From Acidimicrobiaceae bacterium (GTDB taxonomy: Bacteria > Actinomycetota > Acidimicrobiia > Acidimicrobiales > RAAP-2): a stretch of 64,000 nt of DNA. Where the stretch lies: assembly GCA_947456245.1 (NCBI GenBank), contig CANGPS010000005.1, positions 1 through 64,000 of the forward strand. Reading direction: 5' to 3'. Positions 50,092-60,126 of this stretch are shown here, in pieces (positions within the stretch are counted from its first letter, which is position 1; the number at the start of each line of letters is the position of its first letter). The notes under the pieces are model-generated. The model was not told the origin of the DNA and searched no databases. It saw only the letters and a program-made list of their open reading frames with translations. Position numbers and translations under genes: made by a program.

Positions 50092-51795
50092 TCATGGCGA
50101 CGTCGAGGTGGTGACCTTTCCCACGCACGCTCGAGGGACGATCCGAACGACGGTCACGTCGGCGCCCTTGGTGCTCGACACGGTCAGCAGGCCCGATCCC
50201 GGCTTGGAGGTCACGATGCCTCCTGTCACGATCGTGCAGTAGCCGGCGCGGTAGCTCGACTGCGAGACGTAGATCGTCGTCGGGGCGTCGATCTTCGGAT
50301 CCGGCAGGTAGGTCAGAGAGTACTGGCCGTCGATCGGGTCGAGCACGGAGGACAGCGGCGTCCCTGCGACGGCGATGGGGTACGTCGTGGCGATGGCGAG
50401 GGCCGAGGGGCTCAGCTGCTGTTGGTCGTTGATCAGCGCCTCAGCGGATGATCCTGTCGGGTCGTCGTAGTAGCGCCACGACCACCACATCCACCCGAGG
50501 CCGAGGGTCGTCGTATCCATCGACAGGAGGCTGGCGAGCGCCCGCGAGCTGGTGGCCCCGAACTCGGTCATGAACATCGCCGGTCCCTGGGGGGTCGTCG
50601 ACGATCCCATCTGATCGCGCTCCTGGGTGCGTCGCACCATGGTGGTGAGCTCGGATCCGGAACAGGCATCGAGGTCGGTCGGGTTGCCGGTGACCCCGCT
50701 GCGCTGGGCGCAGTAGTCGTGGAAGTTGAACACGATCCTCGGAAGGTCGATCACGCCGAGGAGGTAGGGGTGACGGCCATGCGACGCGTTGTCCACCTCT
50801 GGGAAAACGAGGTGCTGGTGGTCCGCCCGCTCGATGGCCTGGATGACCCCAGTCTTCGGGGCCCCAGCCGGACAGGGCAGCGCCGCGTTGTGGCCGATCT
50901 CACGTGCGGCACCAGAGGATCCCGCATAGAGACAGGAGAGGCGCGGTGAGTACCAGCGCTCGTGGATCACGGACGGTGAGTAGTCCGCCGGCTCGTTGAT
51001 CGGGTCGTAGCCGACCACCCACGGGTTGTCGGCGAACTTGGAGGCGATCGCCGACCATGATCGCTGGTACTCGCCCTGGAGGTTGCCAACGACGTCATTG
51101 TTGAACAGGTGGTTGAAGGCGGCATCCACCGCAGGGTTCGAGTAGTTCTCCGACCACCGACCCGGATACACGGTGATGGGGTTGCCGTCGGTGCAGGTCG
51201 CCCACTCAGGCATGCCCTCCCCGCTGAAGAGCTGGTTCCAGACGTCCTGGTGCATGTCGATCAGGGCGTAGATGTGGTGGCGACCGAGGGCAGCGACCAC
51301 CTTGGCCACCTCGTCGAGGTAGCGCGAGGCCACCTCGTCGCTCCACATGTGCGGGTCTCCACCGGGACCAGAGCTGCACACGCTGGCCTGGTTCGGCCCT
51401 CCCTGTCCGGGCTCGATGCCCTCCCAGAGGACGCCGAGGCGGACCACGTTGAACCCGAGTCGGGCCATGCGCTCGGCGTCGGCGTCATTGAGGGTGTTGA
51501 CCTTTCCGGGGGTCACCGTCATGCGATACGGGGCGAGCTTGTACACGGCGTTCACCCCGTGCATCTGCACGACACGACCGAGATCGTCGGTCAGGAACTG
51601 ACCTCCCTTGGCGTGGAGCGGACCGCTGAGGTAGGCGTTCGCCGGCAGGTCGGCCAGCTTCGGCATCCCCTCCGCACGCTTCGGGCTGGCCTGTCTGACG
51701 GTCGAGGACGATGCGTCGGAGGTGCTCGCACAGCCGGTGGCGACGAGCCCGACGAGCAGGGCACCGAGGAGCGGAAGGCGAAGGCGTTGGCGCAT
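50092..51795 (-). CDS. GH5-type glycoside hydrolase lipoprotein (endoglycoceramidase-like)
   Basis: A 567-residue secreted lipoprotein (hydrophobic stretch, lipobox VATGC) with a TIM-barrel of family GH5. The start of the barrel (LGRVVQMHGVNAVYK), NVVRLGVLWEGIEP, YALIDMHQDVW, the acid/base Glu in GYDPINEP and the nucleophile Glu in MTEFGAT all match cellulase/endoglycoceramidase-type members. A C-terminal beta domain of about 100 residues follows, which may bind a carbohydrate or lipid. Substrate unknown. ATG 51795 follows TAGCGT by six bases. It ends near the serine-hydrolase gene. Confidence 0.82.
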   Translation of the reverse strand: MRQRLRLPLLGALLVGLVATGCASTSDASSSTVRQASPKRAEGMPKLADLPANAYLSGPLHAKGGQFLTDDLGRVVQMHGVNAVYKLAPYRMTVTPGKVNTLNDADAERMARLGFNVVRLGVLWEGIEPGQGGPNQASVCSSGPGGDPHMWSDEVASRYLDEVAKVVAALGRHHIYALIDMHQDVWNQLFSGEGMPEWATCTDGNPITVYPGRWSENYSNPAVDAAFNHLFNNDVVGNLQGEYQRSWSAIASKFADNPWVVGYDPINEPADYSPSVIHERWYSPRLSCLYAGSSGAAREIGHNAALPCPAGAPKTGVIQAIERADHQHLVFPEVDNASHGRHPYLLGVIDLPRIVFNFHDYCAQRSGVTGNPTDLDACSGSELTTMVRRTQERDQMGSSTTPQGPAMFMTEFGATSSRALASLLSMDTTTLGLGWMWWSWRYYDDPTGSSAEALINDQQQLSPSALAIATTYPIAVAGTPLSSVLDPIDGQYSLTYLPDPKIDAPTTIYVSQSSYRAGYCTIVTGGIVTSKPGSGLLTVSSTKGADVTVVRIVPRACVGKVTTSTSP

Positions 51796-51801
51796 GGCTG
51801 A

Positions 51802-51807
51802 ACGCTA
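51802..51807 (-). promoter_or_regulatory. -10 element for GH5 gene
   Basis: Minus strand TAGCGT, six bases (TCAGCC), then ATG 51795. It lies between the amtB stop (51822) and this gene. Confidence 0.5.
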
Positions 51808-51821
51808 CCCGTGGGCCACGA

Positions 51822-53072
51822 TCAGCTCGAGATCCGACCCATGCCGCCAAGCGAGTAGGCGCTCTCCGCGTGCTGCGAGAGGTCGAGGCCGTTGAACTCC
51901 TCTTCGGGTCCGACGCGCAGTCCCATGGTCATGTCGACGAGCTTTGCCAGGACGAAGGTCACGCCGAATGCCACAGCAATGGTGACGCCCACCGCCATGA
52001 GCTCGCTCCCGATCAGGTGCAGTCCGCCTCCATTGACGAGACCGTCACGACCGGCCGGGTTGATCGCCTTCGAAGCGAACAGGCCGAGCATGACCATCCC
52101 GAGCACGCCACCGACACCGTGGACGCCGAGCACGTCGAGCGAATCGTCGTACTTGAGCTTGAACTTGAGACGGACCGCCATGGCGCAGATCACACCAGCG
52201 AGGCCGCCGATGAGGAGTCCCGCCATGGGGCTCACGAAGCCGGCGCACGGGGTGATGGCGACCATGCCGGCAACGGCGCCAGAGGCGGCGCCCAACGTCG
52301 TCGGGTAGGACTCGGTGATCTTCTCGAAGATCAGCCAGCCGACGAGCCCTGCTGCGGCAGCCGCCTGGGTGGCGATGAAAGCGCTGACGGCCACCGAGTT
52401 CATCGCCAGCGACGACCCGGCATTGAACCCGAACCACCCGAACCACAGGATCCCCACCCCAAGCAGGCTCAGCGGGACCGAGTGCGGGGCCATGGCCTCC
52501 CCTGGCCAGCCGCGCCGACGACCCAGCACGAGCACGATCGCCAGGGTCGAGAACCCAGAGTTGATCTCCACCACGGTTCCGCCCGCGAAGTCGAGCACCC
52601 CGTGGGTGGCGAGCCACCCCTCGGGGCTGAAGACCCAGTGGGCCAGGGGAATGTAGACGAAGAAGAGCCACAGCACGATGAGGACGAGGAACGACGGGAA
52701 CTTGATGCGGTCCGTGGTCCCGCCACTGATGAGCGCCGCGGTGATGATGGCGAACATCAGCTGGAAGGTCAGGATGGCCATCGGCGAGGCGCCACCGGGA
52801 GCGAAGCCCGGCAGGGCGCGCCCGAGGTGACCGAGGCCCGAGAGCGAGAGGTCGCCCAGGAGCCCGCCGCCGAGGTCGTGCCCGAAGGCCAGGGTGGCGC
52901 CGATGAGGACCCACAGGATCGTCACGACCCCCATGGCGGCGAAGTTGTTCATCATCACCGCCAGCACGTTCTTCGACCGCACCATGCCGCCATAAAACAA
53001 GGCGAGGCCGGGTGTCATGAACAGCACGAGCGCTGCGGAGACGATGACCCAGAGGGTGTCGACGGTGTTCAT
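51822..53072 (-). CDS. amtB: Ammonium transporter
   Basis: A 416-residue membrane channel for ammonium of the Amt/Mep/Rh family, with eleven helices. Signatures: LVLFMTPGLALFYGGMVRSKNVL at the start and DFAGGTVVEINSGFSTLAIVLVLGRR, then the conserved LWFGWFGFNAGS. The C-terminal tail (GPEEEFNGLDLSQHAESAY) contacts GlnK. It begins 14 bases after the glnK stop, so the two form a glnK-amtB operon as in most bacteria. Confidence 0.95.
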   Translation of the reverse strand: MNTVDTLWVIVSAALVLFMTPGLALFYGGMVRSKNVLAVMMNNFAAMGVVTILWVLIGATLAFGHDLGGGLLGDLSLSGLGHLGRALPGFAPGGASPMAILTFQLMFAIITAALISGGTTDRIKFPSFLVLIVLWLFFVYIPLAHWVFSPEGWLATHGVLDFAGGTVVEINSGFSTLAIVLVLGRRRGWPGEAMAPHSVPLSLLGVGILWFGWFGFNAGSSLAMNSVAVSAFIATQAAAAAGLVGWLIFEKITESYPTTLGAASGAVAGMVAITPCAGFVSPMAGLLIGGLAGVICAMAVRLKFKLKYDDSLDVLGVHGVGGVLGMVMLGLFASKAINPAGRDGLVNGGGLHLIGSELMAVGVTIAVAFGVTFVLAKLVDMTMGLRVGPEEEFNGLDLSQHAESAYSLGGMGRISS

Positions 53073-53086
53073 CAGTCCTCCCCCGC

Positions 53087-54018
<932 letters not shown>

Positions 54019-54025
54019 GGACGTC

Positions 54026-54031
54026 AGACTA
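54026..54031 (-). promoter_or_regulatory. -10 element for gamma-carbonic-anhydrase-like gene
   Basis: Minus strand TAGTCT, seven bases (GACGTCC), then ATG 54018. Confidence 0.45.
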
Positions 54032-54057
54032 GGTCGGTTGCGGTCGGGCGACGGGGG

Positions 54058-54252
54058 TCAGTGGGTGAGCCAGGTGATCAGCTGCCATGCTCGCCACACG
54101 AGATAGACGGCCGTCGCCACGATCATCAGCCGGAACTTCCACGGCATCGGACCCGAGGGGCCGTCGATGATCTGCGTCCCACAGGTGGGGCAGGCGCCGT
54201 CGACCGCGTCGTCGTCCTCGACGAGCCGGTCGCACGCGTCGCACCAGGCCAT
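54058..54252 (-). CDS. Small zinc-ribbon membrane protein, 64 aa
   Basis: A 64-residue protein: a CxxC...CxxC zinc ribbon (WCDACDRLVEDDD, ACPTCGTQI) then a single TM helix (about residues 40-58, LMIVATAVYLVWRAWQLITWL). Function unknown; similar small ribbon-TM proteins occur after der in actinobacteria. It begins four bases after the der stop, so it is in that operon. Confidence 0.7.
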   Translation of the reverse strand: MAWCDACDRLVEDDDAVDGACPTCGTQIIDGPSGPMPWKFRLMIVATAVYLVWRAWQLITWLTH

Positions 54253-54255
54253 GGC

Positions 54256-55551
54256 TCAGCCGATCCGCACGCGGATCTTCATGGGCGTCGACCCGAAGTC
54301 GAACGCCTCTCGCAGCGAGCGCTCGACGTAGCGAAGATAGGTCTGCGGCAGGCGCGCCGAGCAGAACAGCGTGAACGTCGGTGGTTCGATGTCGCCCTGC
54401 ACGGCGTAGCGGATCCGCGCTCCGGGTGCCGGGTGCTTCGACTGCAGGTCCCGGATGGCACGGTTGAGCGCGCCGGTCGGCACCCGCTGCCCGTAGGTGT
54501 CCGTCGCCTCGAAGATGGCCGGCAGGATCTTGTGGACGCCCTGCCCTGAGGCGGCGGAGATCTTGATCACCGGAGCCGTCCCGAGGAAGGCCAGCTTGTC
54601 GCCCACCCCAGCCATGATCGACTCGCGCTGCTCGGTCTCGATGAGGTCCCACTTGTTGAGGATGACCACCGCCGGACATCCGGCGACGGAGATGCGCTCA
54701 GCGAGCCGCTGGTCCTGATGGGAGGCCCCCACCGTCGCGTCCACCACGAGGAGGGCGATGTCAGCCCGGTCGAGCGAGTCGAGGGCGCGGAGCACCGAGT
54801 GGGTCTCAGCTCCCCGCTCCGTGCGGGCCCGTCGGCGCATGCCTGCGGTGTCGATGAACTTCAGTGGACCCTCCTCGGTGTCGACGACCGTGTCGATCGA
54901 GTCGCGAGTGGTCCCGGGCATGTCGTGGATGATCGAGCGATCGTCGCCGATGAGCCTGTTGAAGAGGGTCGACTTGCCCACGTTGGGTCGGCCGACGATG
55001 GCGACCCTGGTGGTGGGATCGTCGTCCACCTCGTCGAGATCGGTCTGGACGTCATCGGGCAAGGCACGGACGAGTGCGTCGAGCAGGTCGCCGGTACCGC
55101 GCCCGTGCAACGCGCTCACCGGGAATGGCTCGCCTGAGCCGAGGCTCATGAGTTCCCAGATCGACGCCTCGTGTACGAGGTCGTCGACCTTGTTGGCCAC
55201 GAGGAGAACCGGCCGCCCGGTCCGGGCGATCAGCCGTCCGACCGTCTGGTCATCGCCGGTTACGCCGACGGAGGCGTCGACCACGAACAAGATGACGTCA
55301 GCCCCCTCGAAGGCCTTCTGCGCTTGGGCGGAGACCTTGTCATCGAGCTCGTCACCGGCGGCCATCCATCCGCCGGTGTCGATCAGGTCGAAGGGCACGC
55401 CGGTCCACTCGGCCTCGACGACCTTGCGGTCACGGGTCACCCCCGGGTGCTCCTCGACGACGGCAACCCTGCGGCCGACGATCCGATTGAGCAGAGAGGA
55501 CTTGCCGACGTTGGGTCGTCCAGCGATGACGACCTGCGCTCGCCGGCTCAT
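54256..55551 (-). CDS. der: GTPase Der (EngA)
   Basis: A 431-residue double GTPase needed for 50S ribosome assembly. First G domain: GRPNVGKSSL, DTGGW, NKVDD; second G domain: GRPNVGKSTL, DTAGM, NKWD. The C-terminal KH-like domain (PPTFTLFCSARLP) is complete. It overlaps the DUF512 gene by four bases (ATGA) and is followed by the zinc-ribbon protein. Confidence 0.95.
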   Translation of the reverse strand: MSRRAQVVIAGRPNVGKSSLLNRIVGRRVAVVEEHPGVTRDRKVVEAEWTGVPFDLIDTGGWMAAGDELDDKVSAQAQKAFEGADVILFVVDASVGVTGDDQTVGRLIARTGRPVLLVANKVDDLVHEASIWELMSLGSGEPFPVSALHGRGTGDLLDALVRALPDDVQTDLDEVDDDPTTRVAIVGRPNVGKSTLFNRLIGDDRSIIHDMPGTTRDSIDTVVDTEEGPLKFIDTAGMRRRARTERGAETHSVLRALDSLDRADIALLVVDATVGASHQDQRLAERISVAGCPAVVILNKWDLIETEQRESIMAGVGDKLAFLGTAPVIKISAASGQGVHKILPAIFEATDTYGQRVPTGALNRAIRDLQSKHPAPGARIRYAVQGDIEPPTFTLFCSARLPQTYLRYVERSLREAFDFGSTPMKIRVRIG

Positions 55552-56933
55552 GCGGGCACCGCCATCCGGCCGAGGCTGCGCTCGAGGTGGTTGCGCAGGG
55601 CAGCGCCGTCGGTCGGCACCACCTCGACGTGTCCGGGGAGCTGGTCCACCGTCCCGCCATCGATCAGGAGTCCCTCATGGAGGCACACGTCCGGCAGGAG
55701 GTAGGTGCCGAGTCCGCCGTGCGCCTTGATCGTGCGTGCGATGTCCTCACCGGTCATGAGGCCTGCGACCGAGATGTTGCCGCCGAAGAATCGGTTCTCG
55801 ACCTCGAGCACCTCGACCTCGTTGAGATCAGCTTCTGCGAGCAATGGAGGGATGATCTGAGCTCCATAGGCACCGGTGAGGACCACCGGGCGCCGGCCCG
55901 TCGTCGTCGCATCGGAGGCTGCGGCGCGCTCGGCTCGATACCCCCAGGGCGGAGCGCCGTCGACTGACTGGAAGAAGCCGGTGCCACCCAACGTGGCCTG
56001 CGACTCACGTCGGGTCCGGAAGGACTCCTCGAACGTTCTGATCATGCCGATTCCATTCTCGATCTGGGTCAGGTCCTCGAGGGACGCCAAGGGGGGCAGC
56101 GGACGCCGGGCGATGAGGTAGAACTCGTCGGACGCGAAGATCCGCCGCCGGCCGAGCAGCTGCAGGCTCAATGATGCTGCGCGCTCGACGGACGCGAGCG
56201 TCGCGTCAGCCTCGGCAGCGGTGTGCGGGCGCATGTTCGGCTCATCTGAGTGGTCGCTGATGCCGAGCGGGACCACGCCGACGCTGGCCACGGTAGCGAA
56301 GCGGTCGAGGAACCCCAACAGGGTCTCCTCGAGCACAGGACCATCGTTGACCCCTGGGCAGACCACCACCTGGGCGTGGACCTCGATGCCGTTCTCGAGG
56401 AGCACGTCGAGCCAACGAAGGCTCGTCGCCCCCCGGGCGTTCCTGAGCATGCCGGCGCGCACGTCTGGGTCGGCGGCGTGGACCGACACGTAGAGCGGGC
56501 TGAGGCGCTCGGTGACCACACGCTCGGCGTCGAGCTCGGTGAAGCGCGTCAGGGTGGTGAAGTTGCCGTAGAGGAAGGACAGCCGATAGTCGTCATCCTT
56601 GAGGTAGAGGCTCTTCCGCATGCCCTTGGGCAGCTGGTAGATGAAGCAGAACTCGCAGTGGTTGTCGCAGGTGCGGATCTTGTCGAACACGGCGGAGTCG
56701 ACTCGGGCACCCAGTGGCTCGCCGGTGTCCTTCGCCACGCGAACCCGCCGATCGATCGGAGCACCGACGCGTCTGACGAGCAGCTCGAGGTCTGCACCAT
56801 CGGCCATCTGCTGCCACTCGATGACATCGAGCGGCTCCGCACCATCGATCGACAGCACCTCGTCGCCCACGAGGAGGCCGGCCAGCTCGGCAGGCGAGCC
56901 CGGGGCGACGTGGCTGATCCGGGGTGCCGACAC
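55548..56933 (-). CDS. DUF512 radical-SAM-like protein with PDZ domain
   Basis: A 461-residue protein of the DUF512 type: an N-terminal PDZ-like stretch (GSPAELAGLLVGDEVLSIDG), a radical-SAM cluster motif CDNHCEFCFI (about residues 89-98), and the DUF512 C-terminal region with VVLTGAYGAQIIPPLL and SVAGLMTGEDIA. The biochemical role of the family is not established; its usual neighbour is der, as here. The start is GTG 56933, six bases from TAGACT. It leads the DUF512-der-zinc ribbon operon. Confidence 0.85.
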   Translation of the reverse strand: MSAPRISHVAPGSPAELAGLLVGDEVLSIDGAEPLDVIEWQQMADGADLELLVRRVGAPIDRRVRVAKDTGEPLGARVDSAVFDKIRTCDNHCEFCFIYQLPKGMRKSLYLKDDDYRLSFLYGNFTTLTRFTELDAERVVTERLSPLYVSVHAADPDVRAGMLRNARGATSLRWLDVLLENGIEVHAQVVVCPGVNDGPVLEETLLGFLDRFATVASVGVVPLGISDHSDEPNMRPHTAAEADATLASVERAASLSLQLLGRRRIFASDEFYLIARRPLPPLASLEDLTQIENGIGMIRTFEESFRTRRESQATLGGTGFFQSVDGAPPWGYRAERAAASDATTTGRRPVVLTGAYGAQIIPPLLAEADLNEVEVLEVENRFFGGNISVAGLMTGEDIARTIKAHGGLGTYLLPDVCLHEGLLIDGGTVDQLPGHVEVVPTDGAALRNHLERSLGRMAVPA

Positions 56934-56939
56934 CCTGCC

Positions 56940-56945
56940 AGTCTA
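56940..56945 (-). promoter_or_regulatory. -10 element for DUF512-der operon
   Basis: Minus strand TAGACT, six bases (GGCAGG), then GTG 56933. Confidence 0.5.
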
Positions 56946-56981
56946 CGCGGGTCGATGGGCTGCCTCCCCGGCCCACGGCGG

Positions 56982-56987
56982 TAGCCT
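56982..56987 (+). promoter_or_regulatory. -10 element for ispH
   Basis: TAGCCT, seven bases (CGGCACC), then ATG 56995. Divergent partner of the element at 56940. Confidence 0.5.
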
Positions 56988-56994
56988 CGGCACC

Positions 56995-58017
56995 ATGGAC
57001 GTCAAACGCGTGCTGCTTGCGGAACCAAGAGGCTTCTGCGCCGGTGTGGAGAAGGCCATCAAGGCGTTGGCGTGGATGGTGACCGTCTTCGAGCCGCCCG
57101 TCTACTGCTACCACGAGATCGTCCACAACCAGCACGTCGTCAACCGGTTCATCGAGCAAGGCGTGATCTTCGTCGACGACGTCGACGAGGTGCCGGCGGG
57201 AGCACCGCTGATGCTCAGCGCCCACGGTTCGGCGCCCTCGGTCGTCGATGCGGCACGGGAGAACGACCGCATCGTCGTCGACGCCGTCTGCCCGCTCGTG
57301 ACCAAGGTGCACCATGAGCTCAAGGTCCGGTCCCGGAAGGGCTACGAGGTCCTCTACGTGGGTCACGCCGGGCACGAGGAGGCCGTGGGGACCATGGCCG
57401 TGGCACCGGAGGCGGTCCATCTGGTCGAGTCGGAGGAGGATCTCGAGCGTGCGGCAGAGGCCATCGCCCCGGGCACGCCAGTGGCACTCCTGGCGCAGAC
57501 CACGCTGAGCCACGACGAGTGGCGGGCATTGATGGAGAGCGCCCGCGAGCGCTTCCCCGACCTGTGGATGCCCAATCGAAGCGACCTTTGCTTCGCCACC
57601 ACGAACCGACAAGCTGCGCTGCGGGCCATCGCTGGGCAGTCCGACGTGGTCGTGGTGATCGGTTCGGCGAACTCCTCCAACACCGTCGCACTCGCGAAGG
57701 TGGCCGCCAACTCAGGGTGCCCACGCGTGCTCCGCGTGAACGAGGCCGCGGAGCTGCCCGACGACCTCTCCGGTGTCGTCGGGGTCACGGCCGGCGCGTC
57801 GGCCCCCGATCGGCTCGTCAACGAGGTGATCGAGAGGCTCAGCCCACGCCATGGCGTCGAGGTGATGGCCGTGACCGAGGAGGACGAGTACTTCCCTCCC
57901 CCGCCCGAGCTGCGCGAGCTGCTCCGGCATCTCGACGACCGCTATGCCGAGGTGCTCGCAGACGACAGAGAGGTGTCGGCCGCACGGGTGCTCGACAACC
58001 TCGAACGTCACGTTTGA
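56995..58017 (+). CDS. ispH: 4-hydroxy-3-methylbut-2-enyl diphosphate reductase IspH
   Basis: A 340-residue iron-sulfur enzyme, last step of the MEP pathway to IPP and DMAPP. The three cluster cysteines are Cys15 (RGFCAGVEK), Cys99 (DAVCPLVTK) and Cys199 (LCFATTNRQ), and the substrate-binding His and Ser/Asn motifs (YHEIVHN, SAHGSAP, GSANSSNT) are all present. Normal length plus a short charged tail. Leaderless start from the element at 56982. No other MEP gene is in the window. Confidence 0.95.
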   Translation: MDVKRVLLAEPRGFCAGVEKAIKALAWMVTVFEPPVYCYHEIVHNQHVVNRFIEQGVIFVDDVDEVPAGAPLMLSAHGSAPSVVDAARENDRIVVDAVCPLVTKVHHELKVRSRKGYEVLYVGHAGHEEAVGTMAVAPEAVHLVESEEDLERAAEAIAPGTPVALLAQTTLSHDEWRALMESARERFPDLWMPNRSDLCFATTNRQAALRAIAGQSDVVVVIGSANSSNTVALAKVAANSGCPRVLRVNEAAELPDDLSGVVGVTAGASAPDRLVNEVIERLSPRHGVEVMAVTEEDEYFPPPPELRELLRHLDDRYAEVLADDREVSAARVLDNLERHV

Positions 58018-58054
58018 CCGGTGGTCTGGCCTGCGTCCGTGAGAGGATGACGAC

Positions 58055-58624
58055 ATGACGAGCGTTCACGAGACACAGCAGCCGATCTTCACAAGGATGG
58101 ACGAGTCCACCCGCGACGAGTGGATGAACATCGCCACGGTGACGACGCAGAACCAGCCTCGCGTTGCCCAAGGCATCCTCGAGATGCTCCGATCCCTCTC
58201 GACCATCACCGACGGCTTCGCAGTGGACCAGCTGACCCACTGCCTCCAGACGGCAGCCCGGGCCGAGGCTGCGGGTGCCGATGAGGAGGTGATCGTGGCG
58301 GCGCTGCTCCACGACGTGGGCAAGGCCATCTCTGTGGCGAACCACCCTCGCATCGCCGCCGAGATCCTGCGTCCCTATGTGCGCGAAGAAGTGGTCTGGA
58401 TGATCGAGGTCCACCAGGACTTCCAGGGGCGCCACTACTACGAGCACCTCGGCCTCGATCCGAACGCCCGTGAGCAGTACGTCGGACACGAGCACTTCGC
58501 CCTGGCCGAGCAGTTTGCTGACGACTGGGACCAGACGAGCTTCGATCCCGATGGCCCGATTCCCCCTCTGGAGCATTTTGAGCCTATGGTGCTCCGAGTG
58601 TTCGCAGCCCCCCACAGGATCTGA
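58055..58624 (+). CDS. HD-domain protein (metal-dependent phosphohydrolase/oxygenase type)
   Basis: A 189-residue HD-superfamily protein. The HD pair is in VAALLHDVGKAISV, with preceding His (LTHCLQ) and later VHQDFQGRHYY and VGHEHFALAEQF. The length and extra His residues (HQDFQGRHYY) resemble the compact MIOX/PhnZ-like mixed-valent diiron oxygenases as much as phosphohydrolases, so the chemistry is open. The ATG follows GAGAGGATGACGAC. It ends nine bases before the glycosyltransferase gene. Confidence 0.7.
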   Translation: MTSVHETQQPIFTRMDESTRDEWMNIATVTTQNQPRVAQGILEMLRSLSTITDGFAVDQLTHCLQTAARAEAAGADEEVIVAALLHDVGKAISVANHPRIAAEILRPYVREEVVWMIEVHQDFQGRHYYEHLGLDPNAREQYVGHEHFALAEQFADDWDQTSFDPDGPIPPLEHFEPMVLRVFAAPHRI

Positions 58625-58632
58625 GGAGCGCG

Positions 58633-59433
58633 ATGGCGCCGAAGGATGACCTCGCAACCCGTCGACTCGCCGAGCTTCGCGCCGGCGTGATCGCTCAGGC
58701 GCGTGCCGAGTTCGATCAGCGATACCCAGGGCTGCGCTTCCCAGCCGTGGTGGGCCTCATCTGCGCCTACGAGGAAGAGGGCAACATCGGCGACGTGCTC
58801 GCCAAGATGCCGACCGAGGCATGCGGCCTACCGCTGCTGACCCTGGTGATCGTGGACGGAGGACACGACCGCACGGCCGAGATCTCCTACGAGGCAGGGG
58901 CCGTCACCTTCGTCTTCCCGACCAACCTGGGCCACGGAGTTGCCCTGCAGGTCGGCTACCGCCTCTGCATCGAGCTCGGCGCGACCTATGTCGTCACGCT
59001 CGACGCAGACGGACAGAACGATCCTGCGGAGATCCCGAGGATGCTCGACCCCATCGTGGACGACGAGGCCGACTTCGTCGTCGCCTCCCGTCGGCTCGGA
59101 ACCGACACCACCACCGATCGGTTCCGGAAGGCTGGAGTCGTCTTCTTCTCGACCACGGTGAACCTCATGACCGGCTCGAAGCTGACGGACACGTCGAACG
59201 GCTACCGAGCCCTGCGCGTGTCGATGCTCGCCGACGTCGTCGATCGACTCGTCCAGGAGCAGTATCAGACCGCCGATCTGCTCATCACCTGCCTGAAGCG
59301 AGGTTGGCGGGTCACCGAGCGTCCGACCGTCTGGCTGCCCCGCCAATCAGGGACCACGAAGAAGGGCACCAACTGGCTGTTCGGCTTCCGCTACGCCAAG
59401 GTGGTCCTCTCCACCTGGTGGCGCGAGCGCTGA
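58633..59433 (+). CDS. Family 2 glycosyltransferase (DPM synthase-like)
   Basis: A 266-residue GT-A fold glycosyltransferase like polyprenyl-phosphate mannose/glucose synthases. The start of the fold VGLICAYEEEGNIGDVL, sugar-nucleotide site TLVIVDGGHDRT, and the metal-binding DAD in VVTLDADGQNDPAEI are seen. A C-terminal QSGTTKKGTNWLFGFRYAKVVLS stretch is amphipathic and may touch the membrane. It shares direction and close spacing with the HD gene. It converges with plsC. Confidence 0.8.
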   Translation: MAPKDDLATRRLAELRAGVIAQARAEFDQRYPGLRFPAVVGLICAYEEEGNIGDVLAKMPTEACGLPLLTLVIVDGGHDRTAEISYEAGAVTFVFPTNLGHGVALQVGYRLCIELGATYVVTLDADGQNDPAEIPRMLDPIVDDEADFVVASRRLGTDTTTDRFRKAGVVFFSTTVNLMTGSKLTDTSNGYRALRVSMLADVVDRLVQEQYQTADLLITCLKRGWRVTERPTVWLPRQSGTTKKGTNWLFGFRYAKVVLSTWWRER

Positions 59434-59436
59434 CGA

Positions 59437-60126
59437 TCAGGCGCTGGCCCGATCGAAGCCGTCCTGGAGGGCCGCCCGCAGCGTCAGCGTGGTCTCGTGG
59501 ATGACTGAGCGTGGGACCCTGCCGCGCTCATTGCGCTCTGGCGCAGCGATGGCCTCGCCGACGTAGAGCGTCACCCGGCTGCGCCGCGGGAGCCGCTTGC
59601 CGACCGGCATGGCCCGCGCCGACCCCCCGATCCCCACGGGGACGATCGTGGCGCCGGTGCGCGCCGCCAAGAACGCAGCTCCCTCAAGGATGTCACCGAC
59701 GACCGGGCCCTCCTGTCTCGTGCCCTCCGGGAACAGCACCAGCACCTCGCCACGGGCGAGGACAGACTCCGCATGGTTGAGCGCGGCTCGATCAGCAGAC
59801 TCTCGGTGGACAGGGAATGCTCCCATCGCCAAGAGGAACCGGCCGAGCAGTCCAACCTTCCACAGGCTGTCCTTGGCGATGAAGAACATCTTGCGATCTG
59901 TCAGGAAGATGGCGAACCCGAAGTCGATGATCGAACGATGCACCGGGGCGATGATGACCGGTCCCTCGTGCGGGACGATGCCAGGCCCCTCGACCCTCGG
60001 TGAGAACAGGAGCCGCATCAGGCCGCTCAACAGCCAGCGAAGAGCGCGGTACGTTACCGTGCGACGCGGATCGGGCTCGAAGACCGCTCCGCGACCGTGG
60101 GACTCCGCTCGTGGTTCGTCGGTCAT
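59437..60126 (-). CDS. 1-acyl-glycerol-3-phosphate acyltransferase (PlsC-like)
   Basis: A 229-residue membrane-associated acyltransferase for phospholipid synthesis. Catalytic H(x4)D is PVHRSIIDFGF, and the substrate motif is VLFPEGTRQE; IVPVGIGG follows as in the family. A hydrophobic N-terminal region may sit in the membrane. It overlaps cmk by four bases, completing the aro-cmk-plsC operon. Confidence 0.85.
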   Translation of the reverse strand: MTDEPRAESHGRGAVFEPDPRRTVTYRALRWLLSGLMRLLFSPRVEGPGIVPHEGPVIIAPVHRSIIDFGFAIFLTDRKMFFIAKDSLWKVGLLGRFLLAMGAFPVHRESADRAALNHAESVLARGEVLVLFPEGTRQEGPVVGDILEGAAFLAARTGATIVPVGIGGSARAMPVGKRLPRRSRVTLYVGEAIAAPERNERGRVPRSVIHETTLTLRAALQDGFDRASA